A stretch of 64,000 nt of DNA from Thermoanaerobaculia bacterium (GCA_022822365.1 JAJEBV010000027.1:101540-165539); one strand, 5' to 3'; shown: positions 36,696-52,561, counted from the first letter of the stretch. A program made the numbers and translations. The notes: generated by a model not told the origin, from the letters alone.

Positions 36696-38492
36696 GTGCA
36701 GCGAGGCTCCAGGCTCACCGACGAGGCGGTGGACGCGGTGCGCGAGGCGGTCGACATCATCGACCTCGTCAGCGAGCACACGAAGGTCGAGCGCCGGGGC
36801 CAGCGCTTCGTGGCGCTCTGCCCGTTCCACAAGGAGAAGACGCCGTCGCTGTCGCTCGATCCCGAGCGCAAGCTCTACTACTGCTTCGGCTGCGGCGCCG
36901 GCGGCGACGCCATCCGCTTCCACATGGAACTCACCGGCGACACCTTCGCCACCGCGATCGAGAGTCTGGCCCGCCGCTACGGAGTTCCCCTGCGGCGGGC
37001 TTCCGAGCCGGGCGCCGATCGCCGGGCCGACCGCTCCGAGCGCATCCAGGCCGCGCTCGACGCCGCCTACGACTTCTTTCGGGCGAAGCTCGGGACGGAG
37101 TCCGTGCCCCGGCAGTACCTGGAGCGGCGCAAGGTGCCGCGGGAGCTCATCACCCGCTTCGGCGTCGGCTACGCGCCCGACGACTGGCGGACGATGATCG
37201 AGGACCTGGGACGGCGCATCCCGGTTCCCGACCTCGAGGCCGCGGGTCTCATCGCCCGCAGCCCGAAGGCGCCGGACCGTCCCTACGACCGGTTCCGCAA
37301 CCGGCTGATGTTCCCCATCCGGTCGCCCTCCGGCCGCCTCCTGGCGTTCGGCGGCCGCACCCTTGGCGACGACCAGGCCAAGTACGTCAACACGAACGAG
37401 ACGGACCACTTCCGGAAAGGCACCCTGCTCTACGGACTCGACGCCGCCCGCCGCGGGATCCGGGAACAGGGCCGGGCGCTCCTGGTCGAGGGCTACTTCG
37501 ACGTTCTGGGCGCCGCGGCATCCGGCATCGACTGGGCCGTCGCGAGCATGGGGACGGCGCTCACGGAGCAGCAGGTGCGGTTGCTGTCCCGCTACACCGA
37601 CGAGGTGGTCCTGGGTTACGACGGTGACCGCGCCGGCATCGAGGCGGCCCGCAAGGCGGCGGGACTGATGCTCGAGGCCGGGCTCAACGTCCGCCGGGCC
37701 CTCTTTCCGGCGGGCCAGGATCCGGATTCTCTGCGGCTCGACGAGGGACCCGGGGCGGTGCAGGCCACGGTTGCCGAGGCCCGGGATGCGGTGGCGATCG
37801 AGATCGACGACCTGCCGAGCCGGGGCGAGCTCGATCCGCGGTTGCGGGCGCGCGAGGCCGCGCGGGTGCGGACGCTGATCGACCGGATCGGCGACCCGAT
37901 CGCGCGAAGGGGCTACTACGAAACCGCCGCCGAGCGACTCGGGGTCAAGGTCGACGTGCTGCTGCGGGAATCCGCCCCGGCCGCTGAGAAGCCGGCCGCC
38001 GCGGACGCGCCCGGGCCCGCCGCCGTCCCCCGTCCCCCGGTGACCTCGTCGATCGAGGAGCAGGTGCTGCGTCTGCTGGCCGCCGCCCCGGACGTTCGCG
38101 GCATCGAGTGGCCGGCGCCGGATGCCTTCTTCGATCCCGCCCTGCGCGCCATCTGCGAGGCCATGAGGGAGCAGGCCCAAGCCGGGGCGGAGCGGATCGA
38201 CTCCGGCGCCCTCGTGGATGTTCTGGGACGCCGGGCCGGTACGGACGACGAGACCGGTCGACCTGTTGACCGGATCGCCGGGCTTTTGCTACAACGGTCG
38301 TCTGCCTTCTCTGAATCGGAGCTTCGGATCAGTCTCGTGGAATTGGGTCGGCGTTTCACCAGACAGCGGCTCAACCTGCTTGCCCGGGAGATCAATCGCG
38401 CACAGCGTGAAGGTGACATGGAGACCCTGCACCGGATGATCGAGGAAAAGCAGCAGCTCAGCCGCGAGTTCTACGGACAGTCGGGGCGCTGA
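36696..38492 (+). CDS. dnaG: DNA primase
   Basis: The 598-aa enzyme makes RNA primers for replication. The N-terminal zinc-binding domain has the CHC2 ligands Cys42, His45, Cys63 and Cys66 (LCPFHKEKTPSL, YYCFGCGAGG). The catalytic core with TOPRIM follows (LLVEGYFDVLGAAASG, VVLGYDGDRAGIEA). The C-terminal part (about 440-598) should bind the helicase DnaB. The GTG start is 40 nt after mutS2, and rpoD begins 9 nt after the stop. Confidence 0.96.
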   Translation: MQRGSRLTDEAVDAVREAVDIIDLVSEHTKVERRGQRFVALCPFHKEKTPSLSLDPERKLYYCFGCGAGGDAIRFHMELTGDTFATAIESLARRYGVPLRRASEPGADRRADRSERIQAALDAAYDFFRAKLGTESVPRQYLERRKVPRELITRFGVGYAPDDWRTMIEDLGRRIPVPDLEAAGLIARSPKAPDRPYDRFRNRLMFPIRSPSGRLLAFGGRTLGDDQAKYVNTNETDHFRKGTLLYGLDAARRGIREQGRALLVEGYFDVLGAAASGIDWAVASMGTALTEQQVRLLSRYTDEVVLGYDGDRAGIEAARKAAGLMLEAGLNVRRALFPAGQDPDSLRLDEGPGAVQATVAEARDAVAIEIDDLPSRGELDPRLRAREAARVRTLIDRIGDPIARRGYYETAAERLGVKVDVLLRESAPAAEKPAAADAPGPAAVPRPPVTSSIEEQVLRLLAAAPDVRGIEWPAPDAFFDPALRAICEAMREQAQAGAERIDSGALVDVLGRRAGTDDETGRPVDRIAGLLLQRSSAFSESELRISLVELGRRFTRQRLNLLAREINRAQREGDMETLHRMIEEKQQLSREFYGQSGR

Positions 38493-38501
38493 GGAGATGT
38501 C

Positions 38502-40226
<1,725 letters not shown>

Positions 40227-40255
40227 CTCCGCCGACAGGCGTTCGGGCGGGGGTT

Positions 40256-40285
40256 TGACAGTCGGCTTGAAGCCTCCCTAAGATG
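40256..40285 (+). promoter_or_regulatory. Promoter of tRNA-Asn
   Basis: Perfect TTGACA (40256-40261), 18-nt spacer, TAAGAT (40280-40285), about 40 nt upstream of the mature tRNA 5' end. The best consensus -35/-10 pair in the window. Confidence 0.7.
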
Positions 40286-40327
40286 AACTCTGTGTCGCCC
40301 GCCGCTGTTTGCCTTGAGGCGGATTCT

Positions 40328-40402
40328 TCCTCGGTAGCTCAACGGTAGAGCGTTCGGCTGTTAACCGAAATGTTGGGGGTTCGAATCCCTCCCGAGGAGC
40401 CA
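40328..40402 (+). tRNA. tRNA-Asn (GTT anticodon)
   Basis: A 75-nt cloverleaf: acceptor TCCTCGG/CCGAGGA, D arm GCTC...GAGC, anticodon stem TTCGG/CCGAA with loop CTGTTAA and anticodon GTT, T arm with TTCGAAT. The discriminator is G and CCA is encoded, unlike the other two tRNAs in the window. Confidence 0.96.
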
Positions 40403-40467
40403 CTGTTCACGGCCTGGACGGTGAGGCGGGACCGCTTCTCGCTCTCGACCGTGGCGAGGTAGTTGAG

Positions 40468-42057
<1,590 letters not shown>

Positions 42058-42075
42058 AGCGGTAGGGAGACCCGG

Positions 42076-44019
<1,944 letters not shown>

Positions 44020-44058
44020 ACCTCCCCGGGACCCCAGGGGCTCGGGACCAGGCAGGGT

Positions 44059-44064
44059 TACACT
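44059..44064 (+). promoter_or_regulatory. Putative leaderless -10 box for the AI-2E family gene
   Basis: TACACT, 7 nt, then the GTG start. No ribosome-binding site and no evident -35. Confidence 0.45.
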
Positions 44065-44071
44065 GCGGCCA

Positions 44072-45259
44072 GTGGCCAGGGACGATCAGGCACGGGATCT
44101 CGGTACGCCGATGCGACTGCTCCTGGTCGCTGCCTGCGTCGTCGTCCTGGTCGCCGGTCTGCGGGCCGCGTCCTCGATCATGGTCCCGTTCCTGGTCGCG
44201 GTCTTCATCGCCGCCATCAGCCTGCCCGTTCTGACCTGGCTGCAGCGACGCCTGCCGATGATCGTCGCCGTCCTCGGCACGATCCTGATGGATCTGCTGG
44301 TCATCGCCATGGCCGGCTATCTGGTCGGTTCCACGGCGAACCAGGTCGCGGGCGAGATGGGCGAGATCCAGTCCACCCTCACGGAGTGGATCAGAGACGG
44401 CAGCGATTGGCTCGAGGAGCGGGGCGTGCCGGTCGCCAGTTGGCTGGCGGACTCGACGGCGGACGGCACGGGCGATGGGGCCGCGGCCGTCGACCCGGAG
44501 TCCCCGGATGCCGCCCAGGCAGCGCTCGACGGCGGTGACGACTCCCTGTCGCTTGCCCTGTTCTCGCGTTTCGAGCCAGGCTTCCTGGTCGACTTCGTGA
44601 ACCGGACCCTGCGGACGACGACGGCGGCCCTCTCGTCGTTCCTCGTCATCTCGCTGATCGTCATCTTTACCCTCTTCGAGGCGGCGTCCTTCGGCCCCAA
44701 GGTGCGCGCGGCCTTCGGCAGCGCCGGCGCCGAGGCGCGCTTCGCGCGCGCCATGCACGAAATCCAGCACTACATGGGGATCAAGACGGTGATCAGCCTG
44801 GTCACCGGCCTGCTGATCGGCATCTGGGTGGGGGTGATGGGCGTCGAGTTCGCGGTCTTCTGGGGCCTGGTGGCCTTCGTCCTGAACTTCATCCCGAACC
44901 TCGGTTCGATCATCGCGGCGGTGCCGACGACCCTCCTGGCCATGGTCCAGATCGGCGTCGGCCGGGCGCTGCTCGTCGCCCTGGGCTACCTGGTCGTCAA
45001 CATGGTGATCGGCAACTTCATCGAACCGCCGCTGCTGGGAAGGCGGCTCGGCTTGTCGACCCTGGTGGTCGTCCTGTCCCTCGTCTTCTGGGGTTGGGTT
45101 TGGGGACCGGTCGGCATGCTGCTGTCCGTGCCGCTGACGATGGTGGTCAAGATCCTGCTCGAGAACACGGAGGAGTTCCGCTGGGTGGCGGTGCTCCTCG
45201 GCGACAGCCGGGAAGCGGAACGTCTGGCGCCGGCTTCCGGCGCGGAGGGGAAGGACTGA
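44072..45259 (+). CDS. AI-2E family transporter (PerM-like membrane protein)
   Basis: The 395-aa polytopic inner-membrane protein belongs to the AI-2E/PerM family, whose members are linked to signal export or sodium/proton exchange. It has about eight hydrophobic helices. Two N-terminal helices are followed by a soluble insert with an acidic stretch (about 100-170, DSTADGTGDGAAAVDPESPD). The conserved C-terminal half contains FVLNFIPNLGSIIAAVPTTL, GNFIEPPLLGRRLGLSTLVV and GPVGMLLSVPLTMVVKI. The substrate is unknown. Next gene is convergent. Confidence 0.88.
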   Translation: MARDDQARDLGTPMRLLLVAACVVVLVAGLRAASSIMVPFLVAVFIAAISLPVLTWLQRRLPMIVAVLGTILMDLLVIAMAGYLVGSTANQVAGEMGEIQSTLTEWIRDGSDWLEERGVPVASWLADSTADGTGDGAAAVDPESPDAAQAALDGGDDSLSLALFSRFEPGFLVDFVNRTLRTTTAALSSFLVISLIVIFTLFEAASFGPKVRAAFGSAGAEARFARAMHEIQHYMGIKTVISLVTGLLIGIWVGVMGVEFAVFWGLVAFVLNFIPNLGSIIAAVPTTLLAMVQIGVGRALLVALGYLVVNMVIGNFIEPPLLGRRLGLSTLVVVLSLVFWGWVWGPVGMLLSVPLTMVVKILLENTEEFRWVAVLLGDSREAERLAPASGAEGKD

Positions 45260-45268
45260 AGCCGGGCC

Positions 45269-46045
45269 TCAGAGCAGGCCGGGAATGACCGCTCGCCGGT
45301 TCGAGGGGTAGTCCGGGAACCTCTCGCGATACCAGCGGTGACGCCAAAGGGCCCGGGGCACCAGGTTGGCCGCGGTCCAGAGCGCGAAGGCGAGGCCGGG
45401 TAGCGACCAGCTCATTAGCGCGAACCCCGCCCACTCGACGATCTCGCCCGCCAGGTTGGGGCAGGAGACGAGGTTGAAGGCGCCGCCGCGCGGCAGAACG
45501 GCGCCGCCGGAGGCTCTCGCCCGCAGGGCCGACAGGCGGTAGTCGGACGAGACGTTGAGGGCGGCGCCGATCAGGAAGAGCGCGGTGCCGGCAAGGAAGC
45601 GCGGATCGGTGAACCAGCCCGCCGGGTAGTCGGCGATCCGGGCCATGAACCAGCCCAGGAGCACGCCGTTGACGACGTTGAAGAAGAAGCCGGAGGCGGC
45701 CGTGACGGCGGGGAACGGCCGCGCCTGGCGCTGGACGAACCATGGCCACACCAGGGTGCGGTGAACGTAGTGGGCAAGCCAGAGGCCGACCAGGACATCG
45801 CCGACCACATGACGCTCACCGGCCGCCAGGTAGACGGCCGGGAAGACGGCCAGGGCGGACAGTTCCATGAGGAGCCAGCCCCAGCGCGGGTCGACGTTCG
45901 GACCCCAGGCTCTGCCGCCTACCCGGCCGGTCATGTCCTTCCCCACCAGGCCGTAGACCAGCACCGGCACGGTCAGCAGGCACCAGAAGATGACGACCGC
46001 GCCGAAGACATCCAGGTAGACGGGAATTGCGGTCGGGTCCGCCAC
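45269..46045 (-). CDS. Steroid 5-alpha-reductase-like membrane protein
   Basis: The 258-aa polytopic protein resembles the 3-oxo-5-alpha-steroid 4-dehydrogenase family (SRD5A C-terminal domain). It has about six hydrophobic helices and the C-terminal cofactor region GGAFNLVSCPNLAGEIVEWAG followed by ALWRHRWYRERFPDYPSNRRAVIPGLL in two blocks, with the N-R-A/KAL...IP ending typical of the family. Bacterial relatives reduce enone or isoprenoid-like substrates with NADPH; the substrate here is unknown. GTG is the start. Divergent from the SUF regulator region. Confidence 0.82.
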   Translation of the reverse strand: MADPTAIPVYLDVFGAVVIFWCLLTVPVLVYGLVGKDMTGRVGGRAWGPNVDPRWGWLLMELSALAVFPAVYLAAGERHVVGDVLVGLWLAHYVHRTLVWPWFVQRQARPFPAVTAASGFFFNVVNGVLLGWFMARIADYPAGWFTDPRFLAGTALFLIGAALNVSSDYRLSALRARASGGAVLPRGGAFNLVSCPNLAGEIVEWAGFALMSWSLPGLAFALWTAANLVPRALWRHRWYRERFPDYPSNRRAVIPGLL

Positions 46046-46118
46046 GACGACTCACACGGTAGCGCAAGGCGGCGGCGCAGCTGTCGGCCGGACCGCCGTA
46101 TCCGTCCGCGCAGACCGA

Positions 46119-46160
46119 TTGACATGCGACTTCCCCGTGCTAGTCTCGGAATCGGGACTA
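46119..46160 (+). promoter_or_regulatory. SUF promoter with palindromic operator
   Basis: Perfect -35 TTGACA at 46119-46124, 16-nt spacer, -10 TAGTCT at 46141-46146. The imperfect palindrome TAGTCTCGGAATCGGGACTA (46141-46160) starts exactly at the -10, so a bound dimer would block RNA polymerase. The likely ligand is the Rrf2 regulator encoded just downstream (autoregulation, as with IscR/SufR); this is inference. Confidence 0.65.
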
Positions 46161-46253
46161 TTCGGGTCCCGGTTTGTGAAGATAGCTGCGCCGGGGTTCG
46201 ATGCGCCACAACCGCCCGGCCGCCGCCCGCACGCTGCGAAGACGACACGCGTC

Positions 46254-46729
46254 ATGATCCGACTGACCAAGCAAGCCGACTACGGCATCGTCCTGCTGAG
46301 CCAACTGGCCCTGACGGGGCAGGCCGCGGCCGCCGAACTGGCGCTGCAGACGCATCTGCCGCCGCCGATGGTCAGCAAGATCCTCAAATTGCTCGCCAGG
46401 AACGGGCTGCTGGTGTCCCACCGCGGCGTCCACGGCGGCTACGAGCTGGCGCGTCCGGCGTCCGAGATCAGCGTCGCCGAGGCGATCTTCGCGCTCGAGG
46501 GGCCGATCGCCCTGACCCAGTGCAGCGAGCATTCCCACGATGACTGCTCGTACGAGGCGTTCTGCCGCGTGAGCGAGAACTGGCAGCGGATCGACCGGGC
46601 TGTCCGCGGCGCTCTCGAAGGCGTCACGATCGAGGACATGGCGCGTCCGGACTTTCTCTCCGGACAGTCCGCCGGCAGCCGGCCGCGTTCCGGGGCCGCC
46701 ACCCTCATTCCGCTCGGGAGCAGCACCTG

Positions 46730-46730
<1 letters not shown>
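46254..46730 (+). CDS. Rrf2 family Fe-S-sensing transcriptional regulator
   Basis: The 158-aa winged-helix protein begins [20 protein letters not shown]. The DNA-binding helix is around [19 protein letters not shown] and the wing is [14 protein letters not shown]. Cysteines at 90, 98 and 104 sit almost exactly where IscR has 92, 98 and 104, so an iron-sulfur cluster can be bound. SUF-linked Rrf2 proteins repress the operon when clusters are sufficient. The frame is open upstream but ATG 46254 matches the family start. Its TGA overlaps the sufB ATG (TGATG). Confidence 0.9.
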
Positions 46731-48178
<1,448 letters not shown>

Positions 48179-48248
48179 CCCCTTTGGGGAGCCGCATGCT
48201 GCCGGGACCGCAAGCGGCTGCTCAGCCGCCATACGGAGAGACACAGCA

Positions 48249-49004
48249 ATGCTGAGGGTGAAGGACCTTCACGCGAAGGTCGAAGAACAGGAAATCCTGA
48301 AGGGCGTGGATCTTGAGGTCCGCGCGGGCGAAGTTCACGCCGTGATGGGGCCGAACGGCTCGGGCAAGAGCACGCTGGCCCAGGTTCTCGCGGGCAAGGA
48401 GGACTACGAGGTCACCGCGGGCTCGCTGGAGCTCGACGGCGAGGACCTGCAGGAGATGGCGCCGGAAGAGCGGGCCCACGCCGGCCTCTTCCTGGCCTTC
48501 CAGTATCCGGTCGAGATCCCCGGCGTCGGCAACAGCTACTTCCTGAAGGCGGCGGTCAACGCGAACCGCAAGGCGCGGGGCGAGGCGGAACTCGACGCGA
48601 TGGACTTCCTGAAGCTGCTGCGCGAGCGCGCCGGCCTGGTCGAGGTCGACGAGGCGCTGCTGCGGCGCCCGGTCAACGAGGGCTTCTCGGGCGGCGAGAA
48701 AAAGCGGAACGAGATCCTCCAGATGGCGGTGCTCGAGCCCCGGCTCGCGGTGCTGGACGAGACGGACTCCGGGCTCGACATCGACGCGCTCAAGACGGTG
48801 GCGGCAGGCGTCAACGCGCTCCGGGCGGAGAACCGCGCGTTCGTCGTCATCACCCACTACCAGCGCCTGCTGAACTACATCGTTCCGGACCACGTTCACG
48901 TCCTTCTCGACGGCCGCATCGTCCGCTCCGGCGGCAGCGAGCTCGCGCACGAACTGGAAGAGAAGGGCTACGGCGGGTTCGACGGTGCGCGGGCAGAGGC
49001 CTGA
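48249..49004 (+). CDS. sufC: Fe-S cluster assembly ATPase SufC
   Basis: The 251-aa ABC-type ATPase of the SufBCD complex has Walker A GPNGSGKS at residues 34-41, signature FSGGEKKRNEILQM, Walker B AVLDETDSGLDIDALK (SufC-specific DETDSGLD) and switch histidine in VVITHYQRLLNYI. The FLAFQYPVEIPGV stretch is the Q-loop. It starts 70 nt after sufB and ends 12 nt before sufD. Confidence 0.97.
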   Translation: MLRVKDLHAKVEEQEILKGVDLEVRAGEVHAVMGPNGSGKSTLAQVLAGKEDYEVTAGSLELDGEDLQEMAPEERAHAGLFLAFQYPVEIPGVGNSYFLKAAVNANRKARGEAELDAMDFLKLLRERAGLVEVDEALLRRPVNEGFSGGEKKRNEILQMAVLEPRLAVLDETDSGLDIDALKTVAAGVNALRAENRAFVVITHYQRLLNYIVPDHVHVLLDGRIVRSGGSELAHELEEKGYGGFDGARAEA

Positions 49005-49016
49005 ACTGGAGAGATC

Positions 49017-50387
49017 GTGACCTCCGGCGCCGACACCCGCACCGGTCCCTACCTGGAGCTCTTCGCCGGCCGCGGCGCCGGGGGGCCCGTGGGAGCGAGG
49101 CGGCAGCAGGCGATCGAGCGCTTCGAAGCGGCCGGCTTTCCGGGTTCGCGAGACGAGGAGTGGCGGCAGACGAACCTCGGCCCGATCCTGCGCGCCCGGC
49201 CCGTGCCGGCGTCCGGAGGGGCGTTGGGGGAAGGCGGCGCCCTGCCCTTTCTCTACCCCGACTGCGACCGGATGGTGTTCGTCAACGGCCGCTATGCGCC
49301 GGCCGCCTCGTCGCCTCCGGAGGGCGTGACCGCATTCTCCCTCGCCGATCCGGCGGGCGCCGGCGCCGACCTCCTCGCCGAGCACCTGGGTGCGAGCGTG
49401 GACGGTCGCGCTTCCTGCAGCGCCGACGCCGGCGTCCATCCGTTCGCGGCGCTCAACACCGCGCTGTTCGAGGACGGCGTAGCGCTCGGGATCCCGGCGG
49501 GGACGGCGCTCGAGCGGCCGATCCAGGTGCTCTGGCTCAGCGCGCCGTCCGCGGACGCCGCGGCGGCGGAGGGCGGCGCCCCGGCCTCGATCGAGGTGAG
49601 CTTCCCCCGTCTGCTCGTCGTAGCCGGCGAGAACAGCCAGGCAGCCGTCATCGAGACGTTCGCCGCCGCCGACCCGGCGGCCGGCGGCTACTTCGTCTGC
49701 CCCGCGGCGGAGTTCGTTTGCGGCGCGGGTTCGGTGGTCCGCCACACCCGGCTGCAGGCCGACGCGGCCGGAGCGTTCCACCTCGGCTTCCAGCACGCCC
49801 GGGTCGACCGTTCCGCGGCCTTCGACTCCTCGTCCCTGGCCTTCGGCGGCGCCCTGGTACGGAACGACACGGTCGCCCTGCTCGACGGCGAGGGCGCGGA
49901 CTGCACCCTCGACGGTCTCTACGTCCTCGACGGCTCCCAGTTCACGGGCAACCACATGCGGGTCGAGCACCGGCAGCCGCACACGACCAGCCACCAGCTC
50001 TACAAGGGCGTGCTCGACGGCCAGGCCCGCTCCGTGTTCAACGGCCGCATCTACGTTCACCAGGCCGCCCAGAAGACGGACGCCAAGCAGACGAACCGCA
50101 ACCTGTTGCTGTCCAAGGCCGCGCTGGCCAACAGCAACCCGCAACTCGAGATCTTCGCCGACGACGTCCGCTGCACCCACGGCTCGACGATCGGCCGTCT
50201 CGACGAGGAGGCTCTCTTCTACCTGCGCGCCCGCGGCATCGGTTTCGAGGAGGCGCACGGCATGCTCGTCCACGCCTTCGCGCGGGAGGTCACGGACAAG
50301 GCGACGTTCGAGCCGCTGCGGCGGGACCTGGAAGCTCGCCTGTTCGCCAGCCTGAACGGCGGCCGGAGCAACGGGCAGGACGGGTAG
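49017..50387 (+). CDS. sufD: Fe-S cluster assembly protein SufD
   Basis: The 456-aa SufB paralogue completes the SufBC2D complex. The N-terminal region (SRDEEWRQTNL) matches the SufD cap. The beta-helix core holds the conserved CTLDGLYVLDGSQFTGNHM, HTTSHQLYKGVLDGQARSVF, QAAQKTDAKQTNRNLLLS and DDVRCTHGSTIGRLDEEALF segments, and the C-terminus contains the EPLRRDLEARL helix. GTG is the start. sufS begins 4 nt after the stop. Confidence 0.96.
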   Translation: MTSGADTRTGPYLELFAGRGAGGPVGARRQQAIERFEAAGFPGSRDEEWRQTNLGPILRARPVPASGGALGEGGALPFLYPDCDRMVFVNGRYAPAASSPPEGVTAFSLADPAGAGADLLAEHLGASVDGRASCSADAGVHPFAALNTALFEDGVALGIPAGTALERPIQVLWLSAPSADAAAAEGGAPASIEVSFPRLLVVAGENSQAAVIETFAAADPAAGGYFVCPAAEFVCGAGSVVRHTRLQADAAGAFHLGFQHARVDRSAAFDSSSLAFGGALVRNDTVALLDGEGADCTLDGLYVLDGSQFTGNHMRVEHRQPHTTSHQLYKGVLDGQARSVFNGRIYVHQAAQKTDAKQTNRNLLLSKAALANSNPQLEIFADDVRCTHGSTIGRLDEEALFYLRARGIGFEEAHGMLVHAFAREVTDKATFEPLRRDLEARLFASLNGGRSNGQDG

Positions 50388-50391
50388 ACGG

Positions 50392-51672
50392 ATGACGGCG
50401 CCGGCAGCCGCGGTCGGGAACGAACAGCGGGACTCCGCCGCGTTCGACGTCGAGCGCCTGCGGGCCTGCTTCCCCATCCTCGAGCGGAACGTTCGCGGCC
50501 ACCGGCTGGTCTACCTCGACAACGCCGCCAGCGCGCAGCGGCCGGAAGTCGTGATCGACGCGGTCAGCGACTGCTACCGCACCTACTACGCCAACGCCCA
50601 CCGCGGCGTCCACGCCCTGTCCGAGCAGTCGACCGACGCCTACGAGGCGGCCCGCGGCAAACTCGCGCGCTTCATCGGCGCCCCGGACAGCCACGAGGTC
50701 GTCTTCACCCGGGGCACGACCGAGAGCCTGAACCTGGTCGCCCAGAGCTACGGCCGTCCGCGGCTTGAGCCGGGCGACGAGGTGCTGCTGACCGAGATGG
50801 AGCACCACTCGAACATCGTCCCCTGGCAACTCGTCTGCGAGCAGACCGGCGCCCGCGTGCTCGCGGCGCCGATCACCGACGACGGCGAGCTCGATCTGGA
50901 CGCGTTTGCCGGCATGCTCAACGAGCGCACCCGGGTGGTCGCGCTCGCCCACGTCTCGAACGCGCTCGGCACGGTCAACGACATCCCGGCCGTCGTCGAG
51001 CTGACCCGTGCCCGCTCGGACGCGGCCGTGGTGGTCGACGGCGCGCAGGCGGTGCCGCACATGGCGGTCGACGTCCCCGCGCTCGGCTGCGACTTCTACG
51101 CGTTCTCGGGCCACAAGATGTACGGCCCCGGCGGCATCGGCGTGCTCTGGGGCCGGCACGAGCTGCTGGCGGCCATGCCCCCGTACCACGGCGGCGGCGC
51201 GATGATCACGCGGGTCACCTTCGAGCGCAGCGGGTACATGCCGCCGCCGCAGCGCTTCGAGGCCGGAACGCCTGCTATCGCGCCGGCGATCGGTCTGGGC
51301 GTCGCGGTGGAGTTCCTGGAGTCGATCGGTCTGAATCGGATCGAGCGGCACGAGCACGAACTGCTCTCCCACACTGTGGAAGTTCTGAATGATCTCCCGT
51401 GGGTTCGCGTGCTGGGCCACGCCTCGAACGCCGGATCGGCCCGCGCCGCGGTCGTCTCGCTGGTGATCGACGGCGCCCACCCCCACGATGTGGCAACGAT
51501 TCTGGACGAGCAGGGGATCGCGATCCGTGCCGGTCACCACTGCGCGCAGCCGCTGATGGACCGGCTCGGCGTCCCGGCCACGGTGCGGGCCTCGTTCGGG
51601 CTCTACAACACCCACGAGGAAGTCGACCTGCTCGTCTCCGGCCTGCACGAAGTGCGGCGGATCTTCGGCTGA
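50392..51672 (+). CDS. sufS: Cysteine desulfurase SufS (group II)
   Basis: The 426-aa PLP enzyme mobilises sulfur from cysteine. It starts in the conserved pattern with YLDNAASAQRPEVVIDAV, PLP lysine Lys242 in FSGHKMYGPGGIGVLWG and persulfide cysteine Cys384 in AGHHCAQPLMDRLG. HRGVHALSEQSTDAYE and EHHSNIVPWQ are further group II marks. The short cysteine loop means the sulfur is handed to a partner, here SufU encoded next. Confidence 0.97.
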   Translation: MTAPAAAVGNEQRDSAAFDVERLRACFPILERNVRGHRLVYLDNAASAQRPEVVIDAVSDCYRTYYANAHRGVHALSEQSTDAYEAARGKLARFIGAPDSHEVVFTRGTTESLNLVAQSYGRPRLEPGDEVLLTEMEHHSNIVPWQLVCEQTGARVLAAPITDDGELDLDAFAGMLNERTRVVALAHVSNALGTVNDIPAVVELTRARSDAAVVVDGAQAVPHMAVDVPALGCDFYAFSGHKMYGPGGIGVLWGRHELLAAMPPYHGGGAMITRVTFERSGYMPPPQRFEAGTPAIAPAIGLGVAVEFLESIGLNRIERHEHELLSHTVEVLNDLPWVRVLGHASNAGSARAAVVSLVIDGAHPHDVATILDEQGIAIRAGHHCAQPLMDRLGVPATVRASFGLYNTHEEVDLLVSGLHEVRRIFG

Positions 51673-51697
51673 ACGCCTGGGAGCAGCGCCGAACGTC

Positions 51698-52144
51698 ATG
51701 TCCGATCTCCGCGATCTCTACCAGCAGGTCATCCTCGACCACTACCGCTCGCCCCGGAACTTCGGGGCTCTCGACCCGGCGACGGCCTGCGCCGAGGGCT
51801 ACAACCCCCTGTGCGGCGACAAGGTCAAGATCTACCTGCGGATGGACGGCGACCGCGTCGACGGCGCGACCTTCGAGGGCGTCGGATGCGCGATCTCGAC
51901 CGCCTCGGCGTCGCTGATGACCGAAGCGGTGCGCGGACTCCACCGCTCCGAGGCCGAGGCCCTGCTCGCATCCTTCCTGGCCCTGATGACCGGCGAGGGG
52001 GAGGACGGCGTGCCGCTCGGCAAGCTCGAGGTGCTGAGCGGCGTCAAGGACTACCCGGTGCGGATCAAGTGTGCGACCCTGGCGTGGCACGCTCTCCGCG
52101 CGGCCATGGAAGGCGGCGACACGGAGACGGTGACGACCGAGTAG
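51698..52144 (+). CDS. sufU: Zinc-dependent sulfurtransferase SufU
   Basis: The 148-aa IscU-like protein accepts sulfur from SufS. It has the zinc ligands of the SufU type: Cys39 in NPLCGDKV with the nearby Asp41, Cys64 in GVGCAISTASAS and Cys125 in IKCATLAWH (B. subtilis Cys41, 66 and 128). The 18-19 residue insert between the second and third cysteines (LLASFLALMTGEGEDGVP) separates SufU from IscU. It follows sufS by 25 nt. Confidence 0.96.
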   Translation: MSDLRDLYQQVILDHYRSPRNFGALDPATACAEGYNPLCGDKVKIYLRMDGDRVDGATFEGVGCAISTASASLMTEAVRGLHRSEAEALLASFLALMTGEGEDGVPLGKLEVLSGVKDYPVRIKCATLAWHALRAAMEGGDTETVTTE

Positions 52145-52173
52145 GCTGTACCGTCGACGGGAGGAACGGAGTA

Positions 52174-52515
52174 ATGAACGACACCGCCACGACTGGAGTC
52201 CCGGTGGACATGGCGGCCCTCGAGGCCCGGATCGTCGAGGCGCTCAAGACGGTCTACGATCCGGAGATCCCGGTCGACGTCTACGAACTCGGCCTGATCT
52301 ACGACGTGCGGATCGAAGAGGACGCCCACGTCAAACTGCAGATGACGCTGACCTCTCCGCACTGCCCGGTCGCCGAGTCGCTGCCGGGCGACGTGGAGCG
52401 GACCGTTCGCGACGTCGAAGGCGTCGAGGGCGCCGAGGTCGAGGTGGTCTGGGACCCGACCTGGAATCCGGCCATGATGAGCGAAGCCGCCAAACTCGAA
52501 CTGGGGTTCTTCTAG
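52174..52515 (+). CDS. sufT: MIP18/DUF59 family Fe-S maturation protein SufT
   Basis: The 113-aa protein has the family motifs VYDPEIPVDVYELGLIYDV and TLTSPHCPVAESLP, ending in VVWDPTWNPAMMSEAAK. Members help transfer clusters to target proteins; the conserved cysteine is in PHCP. The start is set by a strong GGGAGGAACGGA ribosome-binding site before ATG 52174; longer upstream reading is a shadow of sufU. It closes the Fe-S gene set. Confidence 0.92.
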   Translation: MNDTATTGVPVDMAALEARIVEALKTVYDPEIPVDVYELGLIYDVRIEEDAHVKLQMTLTSPHCPVAESLPGDVERTVRDVEGVEGAEVEVVWDPTWNPAMMSEAAKLELGFF

Positions 52516-52526
52516 TGAAACTACCG

Positions 52527-52561
52527 GGTGCGCCAGCCGTCTGGCCGGCATCCGGCGGAGG
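52527..52561 (+). repeat. Palindromic repeat family B, copy B1
   Basis: GGTGCGCCAGCCGTCTGGCC followed by GGCATCCGGCGGAGG, between sufT and the phosphatase gene. It matches 60330-60364 at about 30 of 35 positions. The right edge carries GGAGG that serves as ribosome-binding site for ATG 52569. Confidence 0.65.
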
